Source: CAWGYT01 sp963826795
GTDB lineage: Bacteria; Planctomycetota; Planctomycetia; Pirellulales; Pirellulaceae
Direction: 5' to 3'
Length of the DNA: 64,000 nucleotides
Assembly: GCA_963826795.1 (NCBI GenBank)
Contig: CAWGYT010000010.1
Location: forward strand, 434,001-498,000
A model generated the notes under the pieces. It saw only the letters and a list, made by a program, of their open reading frames with translations. It did not search any database and was not told the DNA's origin. Each line of letters opens with the position of its first letter. Position 1 is the stretch's first letter. Of this stretch, positions 37,744 through 46,132 are shown piece by piece. Position numbers and translations under genes: made by a program.

Positions 37744-38289
37744 CTACCACGGCAGCGCACTCAAAGGCACGTCGTTCGTGATCTGGCCGTCGGACATCCA
37801 GAAACTCGCGGACGAGAACCGCCAATCGGCGGCGTGTCGGACGAGCCCTTTACGGCAGGGGTTCAGGTGCAGGTAGTCGAATTTCTGTTGCCAAAACCAA
37901 TCGGATTCCAGCAGCACGGGGTGCCGCGAGGGCTGCCAAAAACGTCGTTGTCGGTCGGTTCCGGCCGCTTGGCGAAGCACTTGGCCGAAACATGCGGGCA
38001 GGCAGCGGTCGACTTGGTCGCTGAGCCGACGGCCGGTGAATTTGCGGAGGTTGTCGAGCGTCTGCTGGAGTCGTCCGGCGCAGAACTGGGCGTCGAAGAC
38101 GATCGCGTGCAGTTGAGTGGGCATGATCACGTAGGCATTGACGCGCAGTCCTCGGTGGACATGGCAAAACCGAAAGCTGTCGGTGATCACGCGGCAGATC
38201 GCTTCGGAAATGAACACCGGCAGCCACTCGACCACCGAGTAGGTAACAAAGAAAACCGCTCCATCTTCCCAGATGCGATAGCGTTCCAT
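37744..38289 (-). CDS. REP-associated tyrosine transposase, short form with altered HUH motif
   Basis: The 181-residue protein starts at 38289 (MERYRIWEDGAVFFVTYSVV) and fits the short Y1 transposases linked to REP repeats, enzymes that nick single-stranded DNA. Family marks are EWLPVFISEAICRVITDSF, GLRVNAYVIMP and the late KFDYLHLNPCRKGLV. The metal-binding HUH motif reads Q-L-H at residues 59-61 (MPTQLHAIVFD); the first His is replaced by Gln, which should weaken or abolish catalysis. R3 repeats lie on both sides (37634-37736, 38375-38630), as expected for a transposase with its own REP family. The frame upstream to 38553 is repeat sequence, not protein. Confidence 0.87.
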   Translation of the reverse strand: MERYRIWEDGAVFFVTYSVVEWLPVFISEAICRVITDSFRFCHVHRGLRVNAYVIMPTQLHAIVFDAQFCAGRLQQTLDNLRKFTGRRLSDQVDRCLPACFGQVLRQAAGTDRQRRFWQPSRHPVLLESDWFWQQKFDYLHLNPCRKGLVRHAADWRFSSASFWMSDGQITNDVPLSALPW

Positions 38290-38374
38290 CGGCGAAACTC
38301 TATCGCACCCGCACCCAGCCGCCAAGCAACGATGCCACTTTGAAGGCCACCCCGACCGTGTTGCGCGTGTGCGT

Positions 38375-38630
38375 GTTGCGCGCGGGTCCCGCGTTGTGCG
38401 CGGGTCTCCCGACCCCGTGTTGTGCGCGGGTCTCCCGACCCTGCCCAACCCCGTGTTGTGCGCGGGTCTCCCGACCCTGCCCAACCCCGTGTTGTGCGCG
38501 GGTCTCCCGACCCCGCACCAGGGTCGACCGCAAGGTCTCCCGACCCTGCCCAACCGCCCAACCGAAGCGGGAGACCTACGGTCCGAACCGCGGCGGGGTC
38601 AGAGACCCGCGCCGAACAGTGGCCGATGCG
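38375..38630 (+). repeat. R3 REP-type array with 34-bp tandem units
   Basis: GTGCGCGGGTCTCCCGACCC recurs at least four times with a spacing of about 34 bp between 38380 and 38515, followed by an inverted block (GGGAGACCTACGGTCCG, GGGGTCAGAGACCCGCGCC) to 38622. It cuts into the CHAT-protein gene at its distal end. Confidence 0.8.
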
Positions 38631-38919
38631 GCATGGCCACGGCGAGCACGAGCACCGGGGTCTGATTCGCCGCGGCCTGAATCTCCGTTGTGAGCCAGCG
38701 CTGGCCGCCATCCAGCCGGCGAAAGAGACGCTGGCCGACCTCCATAAGTTTCGCCGGCAGCGGACTGTAGTAGTCTGTCTCCGCCCTGCCGACCAGATCG
38801 GCGATCTCCGGCAGGGCCAGCGTGCGCGTTTGCAAGTCGTTCGGATTATCTCGCCAGAGTCGCAGCTGAAGAGCGTCCGCAGTCTGCTCGACTAACTCGA
38901 CATGCAGGACGCTGGTCAT
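38623..38919 (-). pseudogene. CHAT-domain protein, N-terminal fragment
   Basis: From the ATG at 38919 the frame shows the N-terminal region that precedes many CHAT protease domains: HVELVEQTADALQLRLWRDN, PNDLQTRTLALPEIADLV, AETDYYSPLP and RLDGGQRWLTTEIQAAANQT, then LVLAVAMPH. In full-length proteins this leads into the caspase-like HET/CHAT fold with LPWEVLHD. Here the gene ends at the R3 array after about 100 residues, so the protease is missing. It follows the EACC1-like gene by 9 bases, so the two were one operon, likely a conflict or regulated cell-death system. Confidence 0.65.
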
Positions 38920-38928
38920 CGTGTGGAC

Positions 38929-39270
38929 TCAGGAGACGAGGGTCTGCAACACGGTCGTGATCTGCTCCGGCGTGGCGCTGTCCAGCGCCAGCCGATTTCC
39001 TTTCCCATCCTCGATGACCACGTCCAAACGTTTTGCCTCCTGCGTCTTTTTCCACTTCTCCCACCACTCCATGATCTTATCCACGGTGGAGACAATTCCT
39101 GCGGTGATGCCGACGATGGCCCCTATCGCAACGAACGTCCCGCCTTCGCGATGGACCTCGTCTTGATCCACCGGCTGAGCCTCTCCCTGAATGCCCGCGA
39201 TGGACAGCAACTCACTGAGCGCAAGATCCGCACTCGGACCCTCAATCGCGATCGTAATGGTTCTAGACAT
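38929..39270 (-). CDS. EACC1-like small membrane protein of a conflict system
   Basis: The 113-residue protein has the layout of effector-associated constant component 1: an N-terminal alpha/beta part (TITIAIEGPSADLALSELLS), a central membrane helix (TFVAIGAIVGITAGIVSTVD) followed by a basic helix (KIMEWWEKWKKTQEAKR), and a short C-terminal beta part (LDVVIEDGKGNRLALDSA). Such proteins are encoded with CHAT-type effectors in NTP-regulated or protease-based conflict systems and are proposed to help signal at the membrane. The next gene is a CHAT N-terminus, which supports the call. The gene is complete; its effector is not. Confidence 0.6.
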   Translation of the reverse strand: MSRTITIAIEGPSADLALSELLSIAGIQGEAQPVDQDEVHREGGTFVAIGAIVGITAGIVSTVDKIMEWWEKWKKTQEAKRLDVVIEDGKGNRLALDSATPEQITTVLQTLVS

Positions 39271-39400
39271 GCCCTACATTGAAGCACCGGGTCAGTCGTC
39301 GAACAAACCCGGCCCCCCAGAATCATCCCGGCCGTCTCGCCACTACTTGACGAGGATTCTCCAGATCGCGGCCTTTCCCTCGGTCACCTGCATCACTGTC

Positions 39401-39700
39401 GTGCTTCGGGGTCATCGTGCTTCGGGGTCAGATCGGGTATCTGGTGTTTCGCAGGTCTCGCCCGCGGCGTTCGCCCTTCGAGCGTGATTTGGCTTGGCAT
39501 CGAACGGACGCTGTTCGGTCGGCGAATTAGGTTGCGGCAATTGAACAGGAATTGTCCCGCTGGACTTGCGCGTCTCGCCGTTGATGACTTTGCGCGCCGA
39601 CACGTTCCATCCAGCGAGCCCGTGGTTTTGTTTTCCACTGCCGGTAATCCCGCGTCGCACGCGAACTTGACACCAAAAAACGGATCTGACCCCGCCCCGC
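39401..39700 (+). repeat. R1 interspersed repeat, copy D
   Basis: The left end is doubled (GTGCTTCGGGGTCA at 39401 and again at 39418). The right end joins directly to a reverse-transcriptase gene fragment. Confidence 0.88.
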
Positions 39701-39949
39701 CTTCTGCTGGCACACGCGATCATAAATCGCGGGAAGGCCCAATGGGCGAAACTTCCCCGGTTGGCCAGCCTTGGGAATGAGCTTCTGCCGAACAGCCATG
39801 GGCTGATAAGTACCGGTCTTGAGCTCCTCGTGCAGGCGATCAAGATGCACATCAAGATGCTCCTCGAACTCTGCCAAAGTGACTCCGTCGACACCACCCG
39901 CATCCTTATTCCGCTTCACTCGGTACCACCTTGGTGCGGTGAGTGAAAG
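39701..39949 (-). pseudogene. Group II intron-type reverse transcriptase, N-terminal fragment
   Basis: The frame reads RNKDAGGVDGVTLAEFEEHL, LHEELKTGTYQPMAVRQKLI, PKAGQPGKFRPLGLPAIYDR, VCQQ, which is RT regions 0 to 2 of a group II intron-encoded maturase. It is bounded by an R2 repeat on its 5' side and an R1 repeat on its 3' side, so about 80 of some 450 residues remain. The catalytic YADD region is absent. Confidence 0.75.
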
Positions 39950-40042
39950 GAAATGGGGACATTCCTCATAATGCATCCCTCTTTCCGTCGCCGACGTGAT
40001 TCCTGGAACTCAACGGCGCGAAACCAGGAATGTCCCCGTTTC
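39950..40042 (+). repeat. R2 interspersed repeat, copy 5
   Basis: A near-consensus 92-bp copy. It is followed at 40052 by a lone R1 right end (ACGGATCTGACCCCGC). Confidence 0.88.
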
Positions 40043-40138
40043 TTCGCCCCAGAAAACGGATCTGACCCCGCTCCGTCTCACCCCGCCCGAATCAAGCGGC
40101 GGCGAGGGGTGTCAGAGACGGCGCGGTCGCCACGCGTG

Positions 40139-41855
40139 TCAGCCCCGCTGGAACCAGCTCGAAAGGCAGCGAGCACGCCCCGGCAAGGATTCGTTCCGCC
40201 GCTTGCGGAGCACGAATCCCACGAGAGCGCCCACCGCAACCAGGGGCTCACGCGTTGGTTCGGGTACGGCAGCCGGGTCCACACGCGGCCCCTGTTCGTA
40301 ACCACCGTCGGCCAGCGCGGCCACCAGGTCCGCGGAGGAGAAGTCGCCGTCGCCATCGAAGTCGCCGGTGGCCCAACGAGAGTTCGCGGCGATATCGTCC
40401 TCGTACTGGCCGGCCGACGATACCGCGACCAGGTCGGCCGTGTCGAAGAGCCTGTCCAGATTCGCGTCCCCGATCCAGGTCCCGCGCAGGCTCGCGCACC
40501 CAATACGCACGATCGGCCGAATCGATGTCCGCATCTCCGTTCAAATCAAAGCTAGGGTCCGGCACGCTCTGACGAACAGCAGCGTCCCACAGATCAATGT
40601 CAGCCCAATCCAGTACCCCGTCGTGGTTAAAATCACCCGGGATCGCCGCCGATTGGTTTGTATACAGATACGCCGCGCCAAATTCGCCGCGGCCCGAAGC
40701 GCCCACGGCGAGCATCCCGTTGAGCGCTTCGATTTCGCCGCCAAACCCCTCGTACGGCTGGGCATTGGGGGCAATCATCTCGCCCGCAAGTTGCCAATTC
40801 GACAGATCGCCTTCGGTGTGGAACCGGTACACGACGGCAGGATCGGAGCTTTGATAGTGCGCGGCGCCGACATACAGTTCGGCACCGTCGAAGGCCACGT
40901 CGGCGCCAAACATATCGGCTCGCGCAGGTACCGGAGCCGTCAGCTTGGCGACTTCCTGCCACCGTCCGTCCTGCTTCTCGAATACGTACGTCATGCCCGT
41001 AATGCCGCGGTCGCTGCGACCGGACCCCACGGCCAGGCGATTCTGGTCAATATCAACCGACATACCAAAGTAGCGTTCATTGCCCGACGACTTGATGACC
41101 TGTGTCAAATCCCACTGTGTCGTGTTCTCGGCGTTTCGGTCGAAGATATAAACACTTCGCTCGCCCCATGCCGTCACGGCGAGCGTATTCTGGTAGATGT
41201 CGATGTCTTCGCCAAAGAACAGGTCGCCCGTCAGACGACTTGGCTCCAGACTTCCCTGCAGCACCCAGTCATCGTTCGCCTGGCTGTCGCGCTGGTACAC
41301 GTACACGCGACCGCTGCGAGACGGATCCTGGTACGGTCCACTGATGAACAGCGTATCGTCGGCGACCGCTATCGATTGACCGAACGCCAGGCCATACCTG
41401 CCGTCGGTCGGCGTAATCCGCTGTTTCAGCGTCCAGCCGGATTCCGTGCCAGTCGTCTTGTCGTACACATAGACGGCCCCCGAGCGCATGGCCGCAAGAT
41501 CCATATAAGAAGCCCCGACAAACAACGAGTTCTGCGTCATCTCCAACGACACGCCGAACGCGCCTTCGACATCCGCGTCGGGCAGCGAGATCTTGCCCGT
41601 GTTGGTCCAACCCGACGCATTCGTATCCGAGGGTTCGAAGAAGTACACGGAGCCCTCGTTCTGAGGCCCATCGAAAGGAGCGCCAACGGCAATCAACTCG
41701 TCGGACAGCAAGATGGTGTTGCCGAAGTTCGCATTCTGCGTGGGCATCGTCGCGGGAACCAGGGGAATGGCCGTCAGGTCACCTGACCGCGCCGTGCCGG
41801 CCAATACACCAGCGATCCACAAGACGGCGCCACCAAGGGCACGACGGATAACCAT
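40139..41855 (-). CDS. Secreted FG-GAP-like protein with dockerin-like domain and PEP-CTERM (one frameshift)
   Basis: I start at the ATG at 41855 because a signal peptide follows (MVIRRALGGAVLWIAGVLAG). The main part has about seven blade-like repeats of the type NTILLSDELIAVGAPFDGPQ and GSVYFFE, suggesting a beta-propeller of the FG-GAP/integrin-like kind. Then come calcium-loop sequences (PGDFNHDGVLDWADIDLW, LNGDADIDSADRAYW). Near 40497 one extra base shifts the frame; the continuation is GDANLDRLFDTADLVAVSSA, a second dockerin-like loop and a PEP-CTERM signal (VPEPTREPLVAVGALVGF, then LRKRR) ending at 40139. Such a tail directs proteins to an exosortase for surface sorting. The in-frame version runs to 40248 with nonsense sequence. 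Confidence 0.82.
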
Positions 41856-42065
41856 GTAGGCAGTCCCGCAGGGATCACGGCGTAAACGGGCAACAAAAGC
41901 GCCCTTGTCGAGCGGCAGGCACGAATTCCGCGGGTTCCCTGGGCCGTCCTGGCTCACCTGCCGCGTCCCCGTCAACAACATGCCGCTCACCCTGTTAAGC
42001 TACTGCCGGCCGGGCCGGGCGTCAACGAGTTCGTTTCGCCTGCCCGGGCGAGGCCCCCAACGTGC

Positions 42066-42391
42066 GTGCTTCGGGGTCAGATCGTGTGTGCTTCGTGTGC
42101 TTCGGGGTCAGATCGGGTATCTGGTGTTAGCAGGTCTCGCCCGCGGCGTTCGCCCTTCGAGCGTGATTTAGCTTGGCATCGAACGTACGGTGTTCGGTCG
42201 GCGAATTAGGTTGCGGCAATTGAACAGGAATTGTCCCGCTGGACTTGCTCGAGTCTCGCCGTTGATGACTTTGCGCGCCGACACGTTCGATCCAGCGAGC
42301 CCGTTGTTTTGTTTTCCACTGCCGGTAATCCCGCGTCGCACGCGAACTTGACACCAAAAAACGGATCTGACCCCGCCCCGCCCCGCCCCGC
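42066..42391 (+). repeat. R1 interspersed repeat, copy E
   Basis: The left end is doubled (GTGCTTCGGGGTCAGATC at 42066 and 42098). The right end has a CCCCG run repeated four times. Nearly identical to copy F; both have TGTTAGCAGG instead of TGTTTCGCAGG. Confidence 0.88.
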
Positions 42392-42415
42392 CTCCCCTAG
42401 GGGAGCTTTGATTTT

Positions 42416-43180
42416 ATGGCCAGACAGCTGATGTTTTACGAACAGGTCGTTCCGGTTTCGCCCCAGCGGCACGGAGACCTTTTTATTGAAGGTGGCGTGA
42501 GCTACGAATTCGCTCGTAGCGTTAACTCGGTGCCCCTGGTGGCCGCCGAGATCCCTCATGCCGCTCGCGAATATACGGTCGTGTTCGCTCCCAGCGGCGA
42601 CGACGTCATTCCGATCGCGCTGCTGGGCGTCAAGGACCACGAAAACCTGTACCTGACCGACGAAGGAGGCTGGGACGCCAAGTACATCCCCGCCTTCGTG
42701 CGACGCTATCCGTTCGTCTTCTCACAAAGCCCCGATGGCAAGTCGTTCACGCTGTGCATCGACGAGACCTGGGAAGGCTGCAACCGCGAAGGACGGGGCG
42801 AACGACTGATCACCGAACAGGGCGAACGCACCCCGTTCCTGGAGAAATTGATGAGCTTTCTGCAGGACTATCAGCGCAACAGCCAACGCACCACCGCCTA
42901 CGGCAAGAAACTCAAGGAACTCGATCTGGTCGAGTCCAAAGCCGCTAACTTTACCCTCGCCGATGGCAAGACCGTCACGCTGCGTGGCTTCATGGCCGTC
43001 AACCGCGACCAACTCAACGCGCTGCCCGCCGAAACGCTCCACCAACTCGCACAGACCGGCGAGCTGGAAGTCACCTACGCTCACCTGCTGTCCATGAATA
43101 ACCTGTCGCTGATGCTCGAACGCGCTGCGAAACGTGGAGCTCAGCCAGCGCATACGCCCAGCGTTGATGCGGCCGATTAA
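42416..43180 (+). CDS. SapC family protein
   Basis: The 254-residue protein matches the SapC family (named after a surface-layer-associated gene; role unknown). Typical parts are MFYEQVVPVSPQRHGDLFIE, ARSVNSVPLVAAEIPHAARE, VVFAPSGDDVIPIALLG, GWDAKYIPAFVRRYPFVFSQ and FTLCIDETWEGCNREGRGER. It is near the usual length and complete. It starts 25 bp after an R1 repeat, so its original promoter region was probably replaced or altered. The ATG at 42416 is the only good start. No partner genes are next to it. Confidence 0.88.
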   Translation: MARQLMFYEQVVPVSPQRHGDLFIEGGVSYEFARSVNSVPLVAAEIPHAAREYTVVFAPSGDDVIPIALLGVKDHENLYLTDEGGWDAKYIPAFVRRYPFVFSQSPDGKSFTLCIDETWEGCNREGRGERLITEQGERTPFLEKLMSFLQDYQRNSQRTTAYGKKLKELDLVESKAANFTLADGKTVTLRGFMAVNRDQLNALPAETLHQLAQTGELEVTYAHLLSMNNLSLMLERAAKRGAQPAHTPSVDAAD

Positions 43181-43189
43181 TGCCGCAGC

Positions 43190-43405
43190 CACCCCGGTGC
43201 GCAGCGCCAGGCCGGCGGGTCCGGCCCGTTCGGCGCGGGTCCGGCCTGTTCGGCGCGGGTCTCTGACCCCGCCGTGGGGTGACCGCAGGTCTCAATTACG
43301 GTTTGCGATGGGTCGGGAGACCTTGCGGTCGATGCTTGTGCGGGGTCGGAGACCCGCGCACAACAGGGGGGTCGGAGACCCGCGCACAACACGAGACGCA
43401 CTGGA
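43190..43405 (+). repeat. R3 REP-type repeat block
   Basis: Contains GGCGCGGGTCTCTGACCCCG, GGGTCGGAGACCCGCGCACA twice and related units. It lies between the SapC gene and an IS701-type gene fragment that it borders. Confidence 0.75.
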
Positions 43406-44194
43406 TTACGGCGGACGAACTGTATGGACGAAATGCAGACTTCTTGGATGCGTTGGAACAGGATGGTCAACGCTACGTGGTGGAGACTGCCTTCAATACG
43501 TCCGTTTGGACCGAGGACCCCAAGACGGCGATGCGTGAATGGTGTGGCAATGGCCGTCCTCCCAAGAATCCTCGTCGTGACAGCGTGCCGAGTGTCAAGC
43601 AAGTCACGGAGGCCTTGCCGGCGACTGCTTGGCAGGTGCTTCAAGTGAGGGAAGGCGCCAAGGGGCTCTTGGCGTTCGGGTTTCGCAGCCCTTCGTGTGT
43701 GGGCCATGCGTCATAAAAAGCCAGGGCCCCCGATCTGGCTGGTCATCCGTCGCAGCTTGGCCGCCAAGCCGGAAGTCGAATATTACGTTTCCAATGCGGA
43801 TGAAAACACGCGGTTGGAAACCATGGCGTTGGTCACAGGAACACGTTGGCGTGTCGAAGAGTTCTTCGAAGATGGCAAGGGTGACTTTGGCATGTCGGAC
43901 TACGAGGCCCGAGCCTGGACCAGTTGGCACGATCACATGGCCCTGGTTGCCATGGCTCACCTGTTCATGACGACGACTCGACAAGAACCGCAAGAAGACA
44001 TGCCCGAATTGACCTTGCCGCTGGCCCGCGAGCTCATGATGGCTACCATGAGCCGACCCACGCTCACGGAAGCCGACGCACTGCGCTTGGCCGAATATCA
44101 TCTTCATCGCAACCGTGTCGCGAGACAATCTAATCGTCAGTCCTGGAAACGAAAGCACAAACGAATCAAACCCAAACCGTTGCTGTCGAACTAG
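43391..44194 (+). pseudogene. IS701-family transposase, 5'-truncated and frameshifted
   Basis: The preserved part begins at the R3 block with WITADELYGRNADFLDALEQ, the middle of the DDE domain, and continues through TEDPKTAMREWCGNGRPPKN. At about 43690 the frame shifts and goes on as RHKKPGPPIWLVIRRSLAAK, RLETMALVTGTRWRVEEFFE, DGKGDFGMSDYEARAWTSWH to a stop at 44194. The motif WRVEEFFEDGK contains the catalytic Glu. Roughly the first 150 residues are missing. It is not functional. Confidence 0.75.
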
Positions 44195-44198
44195 AAGC

Positions 44199-44302
44199 GG
44201 TTTCAAAACTGGGAGGGCGAGGCTCCGGCCGAGCCGAAATCACGGCAAACTACGGCTCAGCAGTAGCTTCGCCCTCCCGAATATGGGTTTTGAAACCTGT
44301 TC
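44199..44302. repeat. Large imperfect hairpin downstream of the IS701 remnant
   Basis: GGTTTCAAAAC and GGGAGGGCGA on the left pair with TCGCCCTCCC and GGTTTTGAAACC on the right, enclosing a second GGCTC/GAGCC-rich core. It may be the end of the IS701 element, a terminator or an interspersed hairpin repeat. Confidence 0.6.
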
Positions 44303-44303
44303 G

Positions 44304-44366
44304 GGGGTCGAGCGAAGCGAGCCCCTAGTTTTGACGACCTGTGGGCTCGCTTCGCTCGACCACAGC
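44304..44366. repeat. Second hairpin (GGTCGAGCGAAGCGAGCCC type)
   Basis: GTCGAGCGAAGCGAGCCC is followed after about 25 bases by its reverse complement GGGCTCGCTTCGCTCGAC. A strong stem between two convergent genes; it could act as a bidirectional terminator or be a REP-like repeat. Confidence 0.6.
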
Positions 44367-44394
44367 CACCCCAATTCTTAGCTCTGACAAAGCA

Positions 44395-45824
44395 CTAGGT
44401 GGTTCCTGGCAACTCAAAGCCTTCACGGCGGTCTCGTGCCAGCCGTTGGTTGGCTTCGGCGTCGTGTGGAAAGCTTTCCTGTAGCGGATCCCACCGCAGT
44501 GCGCGATTCAATTCGCGGGCGATGTTGATCAAGTGGCAAACGGTCACGGTGCGGTGTCCAATCTCGACCGGAGCGTTCGGCGCGCGGCGCGAGTCCATAC
44601 AATCCAACCAGTTCTGCAGATGTGGCCGGGCGACGTAACCGGCGCCCCGCCATTTGTCGGCGATCCTCGGGTCCGGACCGTCTGAGACAAGGTCCGGTGG
44701 GTCGGTGACGTAGAAGTTGCGACTGATGGTCATGCGCCCGCGCTCGCCGTGGAACGTCGCTGCGGCCACGCCCGGAACCAGGTTGAGCAGCGTGCCATTG
44801 GCATACTCGATCATGACGGGGCGAAAGCGATGGGCATTGTTCCAGGAACCATTCGCTCGCGGCGTTTTCAGGTGCCACTTGGCTTGCCAGTCTCGTTCCA
44901 GCACCGCCTCGGAAACATCCATTACGGGCTCGATCTTCACTGGGCCCGTGTGGTCCATGCCCAGGGCATACTGCACCATGTCAATGCTATGCGCGCCCCA
45001 GTTCGTCATCAGATGACCGGAGTATTCGCGAAACAAATCCCAGCCGCGCCACAACAGGTCGCCAACCTTGAATTCCTCCTTCACCCAGAGCTTGCGGTTG
45101 TGTGGACGCGGAGGAGTGGGTCCCAGAAACAGTTCCCAATCGAGTCCCTCCGGGGTCGCTTCGGCCGCGTAGCGAGGATCATCGAGCGGGCCTGGATAGT
45201 TGGGGAAGTCGACCTTGGTCACTCTTCCCAGTCCGCCGTCGCGAATAAACTCACAGGCAAAACGATTGAGTTCCATGGTGCGTTGTTGGCTGCCGACCTG
45301 CAAAACGCGTCCCGTGGTCTTCACCCGTTCCGCCAGCAATCGCCCTTCGCGGATGGTCACGGTGAGTGGCTTTTCAAGGTAGACATCCAGGCCGGCGTCC
45401 AGCGCCAGCATGGCTGCCTGGGCGTGATGATGGTCAGGCGTGGCGATGATGACCGCGTCCAGTTGGCGCGGTCAATCATTTGCCGGTAATCCTGATGTGT
45501 TGCACAGTGGGTCGCGTCGCGCTCGCGGAAGCCGGCCAGTACCGCCGCAAACTGCCCGCGAGGTTCGAGCGTTTCGGCCATGCGCGAGGTTGCACAATCA
45601 CAAATCGCGACGACCCGCGCCGGTTCCGGCAAGTTGCTGATCAGGTACTTGCCGCGGACACCCGTCCCGATGACTCCGACTCGAATCCGCTCGTTCGCGC
45701 CCAAGGGGTTAGCCACCGCCGATCGACGGCGGCCGTGAGGCATGGCGCCCGCGGCGATGGCACCCATGGCAACCATGCTGCCCTTCAGCACATCGCGCCG
45801 CGAGACGTGGGTGGAGCAAGTCAT
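44395..45824 (-). CDS. Gfo/Idh/MocA-family oxidoreductase, Tat-exported (one frameshift)
   Basis: The protein begins at 45824 with a Tat signal (SRRDVLKGSMVAMGAIAAGA), then the NAD-binding Rossmann start IRVGVIGTGVRGKYLISNLP. After the codons for MIDRAN near 45470 one base is missing, and the frame continues as LDAVIIATPDHHHAQAAMLA-type sequence into LDAGLDVYLEKPLTVTIREG, with the EKP motif of the active site, and the C-terminal beta domain (FREYSGHLMTNWGAHSIDMV, EIGHRTVTVCHLINIARELN). About 475 residues in total. These NAD(P)-dependent enzymes act on sugars or inositols; the substrate is unknown. It may act with the TIM-barrel protein encoded next on the same strand. Confidence 0.85.
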
Positions 45825-46132
45825 CGAGCTTCTCCGGCGGCAGACAGTGAATTTCAGTTCGGTTCTTTGCAGATCAGGTTAACCACCGTGGGCACGAAAG
45901 ACAGTACGCACAGCTCTACGGGCTTCCTGCTCGGGTTGGCGAAGTCCATCACGCCATCTCAACAGCGGCTTCGCTGCCGAGGCGTGGCACGTCGCCGCAT
46001 GGAACTGCTGCGTCCCGTTGTTCGACTTCAATCTATTGCCGGCGGCGCGGATAATGGCCCCTCAATTCCCACGGCAATGATACGAATCCGGGGCTCCCGT
46101 TGGTCGCCTCGGGCTCATTCGCCGCGCCGTCG
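45825..46132. other. Intergenic stretch without a recognisable gene
   Basis: About 308 bases between the two minus-strand metabolic genes. It should hold the promoter of the oxidoreductase gene. I see no repeat of the R1-R3 families and no gene. Confidence 0.4.

Noticed and set aside
38290..38553. N-terminal extension of the short REP transposase
   Set aside because: It consists of translated R3 repeat units and is not conserved protein sequence.
40368..41786. Plus-strand open frame of 472 codons
   Set aside because: Antisense of the FG-GAP-like gene, which has a signal peptide and repeats in the other direction.
42127..42357. Conserved 76-codon frame found identically in R1 copies E and F
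   Set aside because: It is broken or altered in other R1 copies, has no ribosome binding site, and conservation is equal at all codon positions, so it follows from the repeat rather than from a gene.
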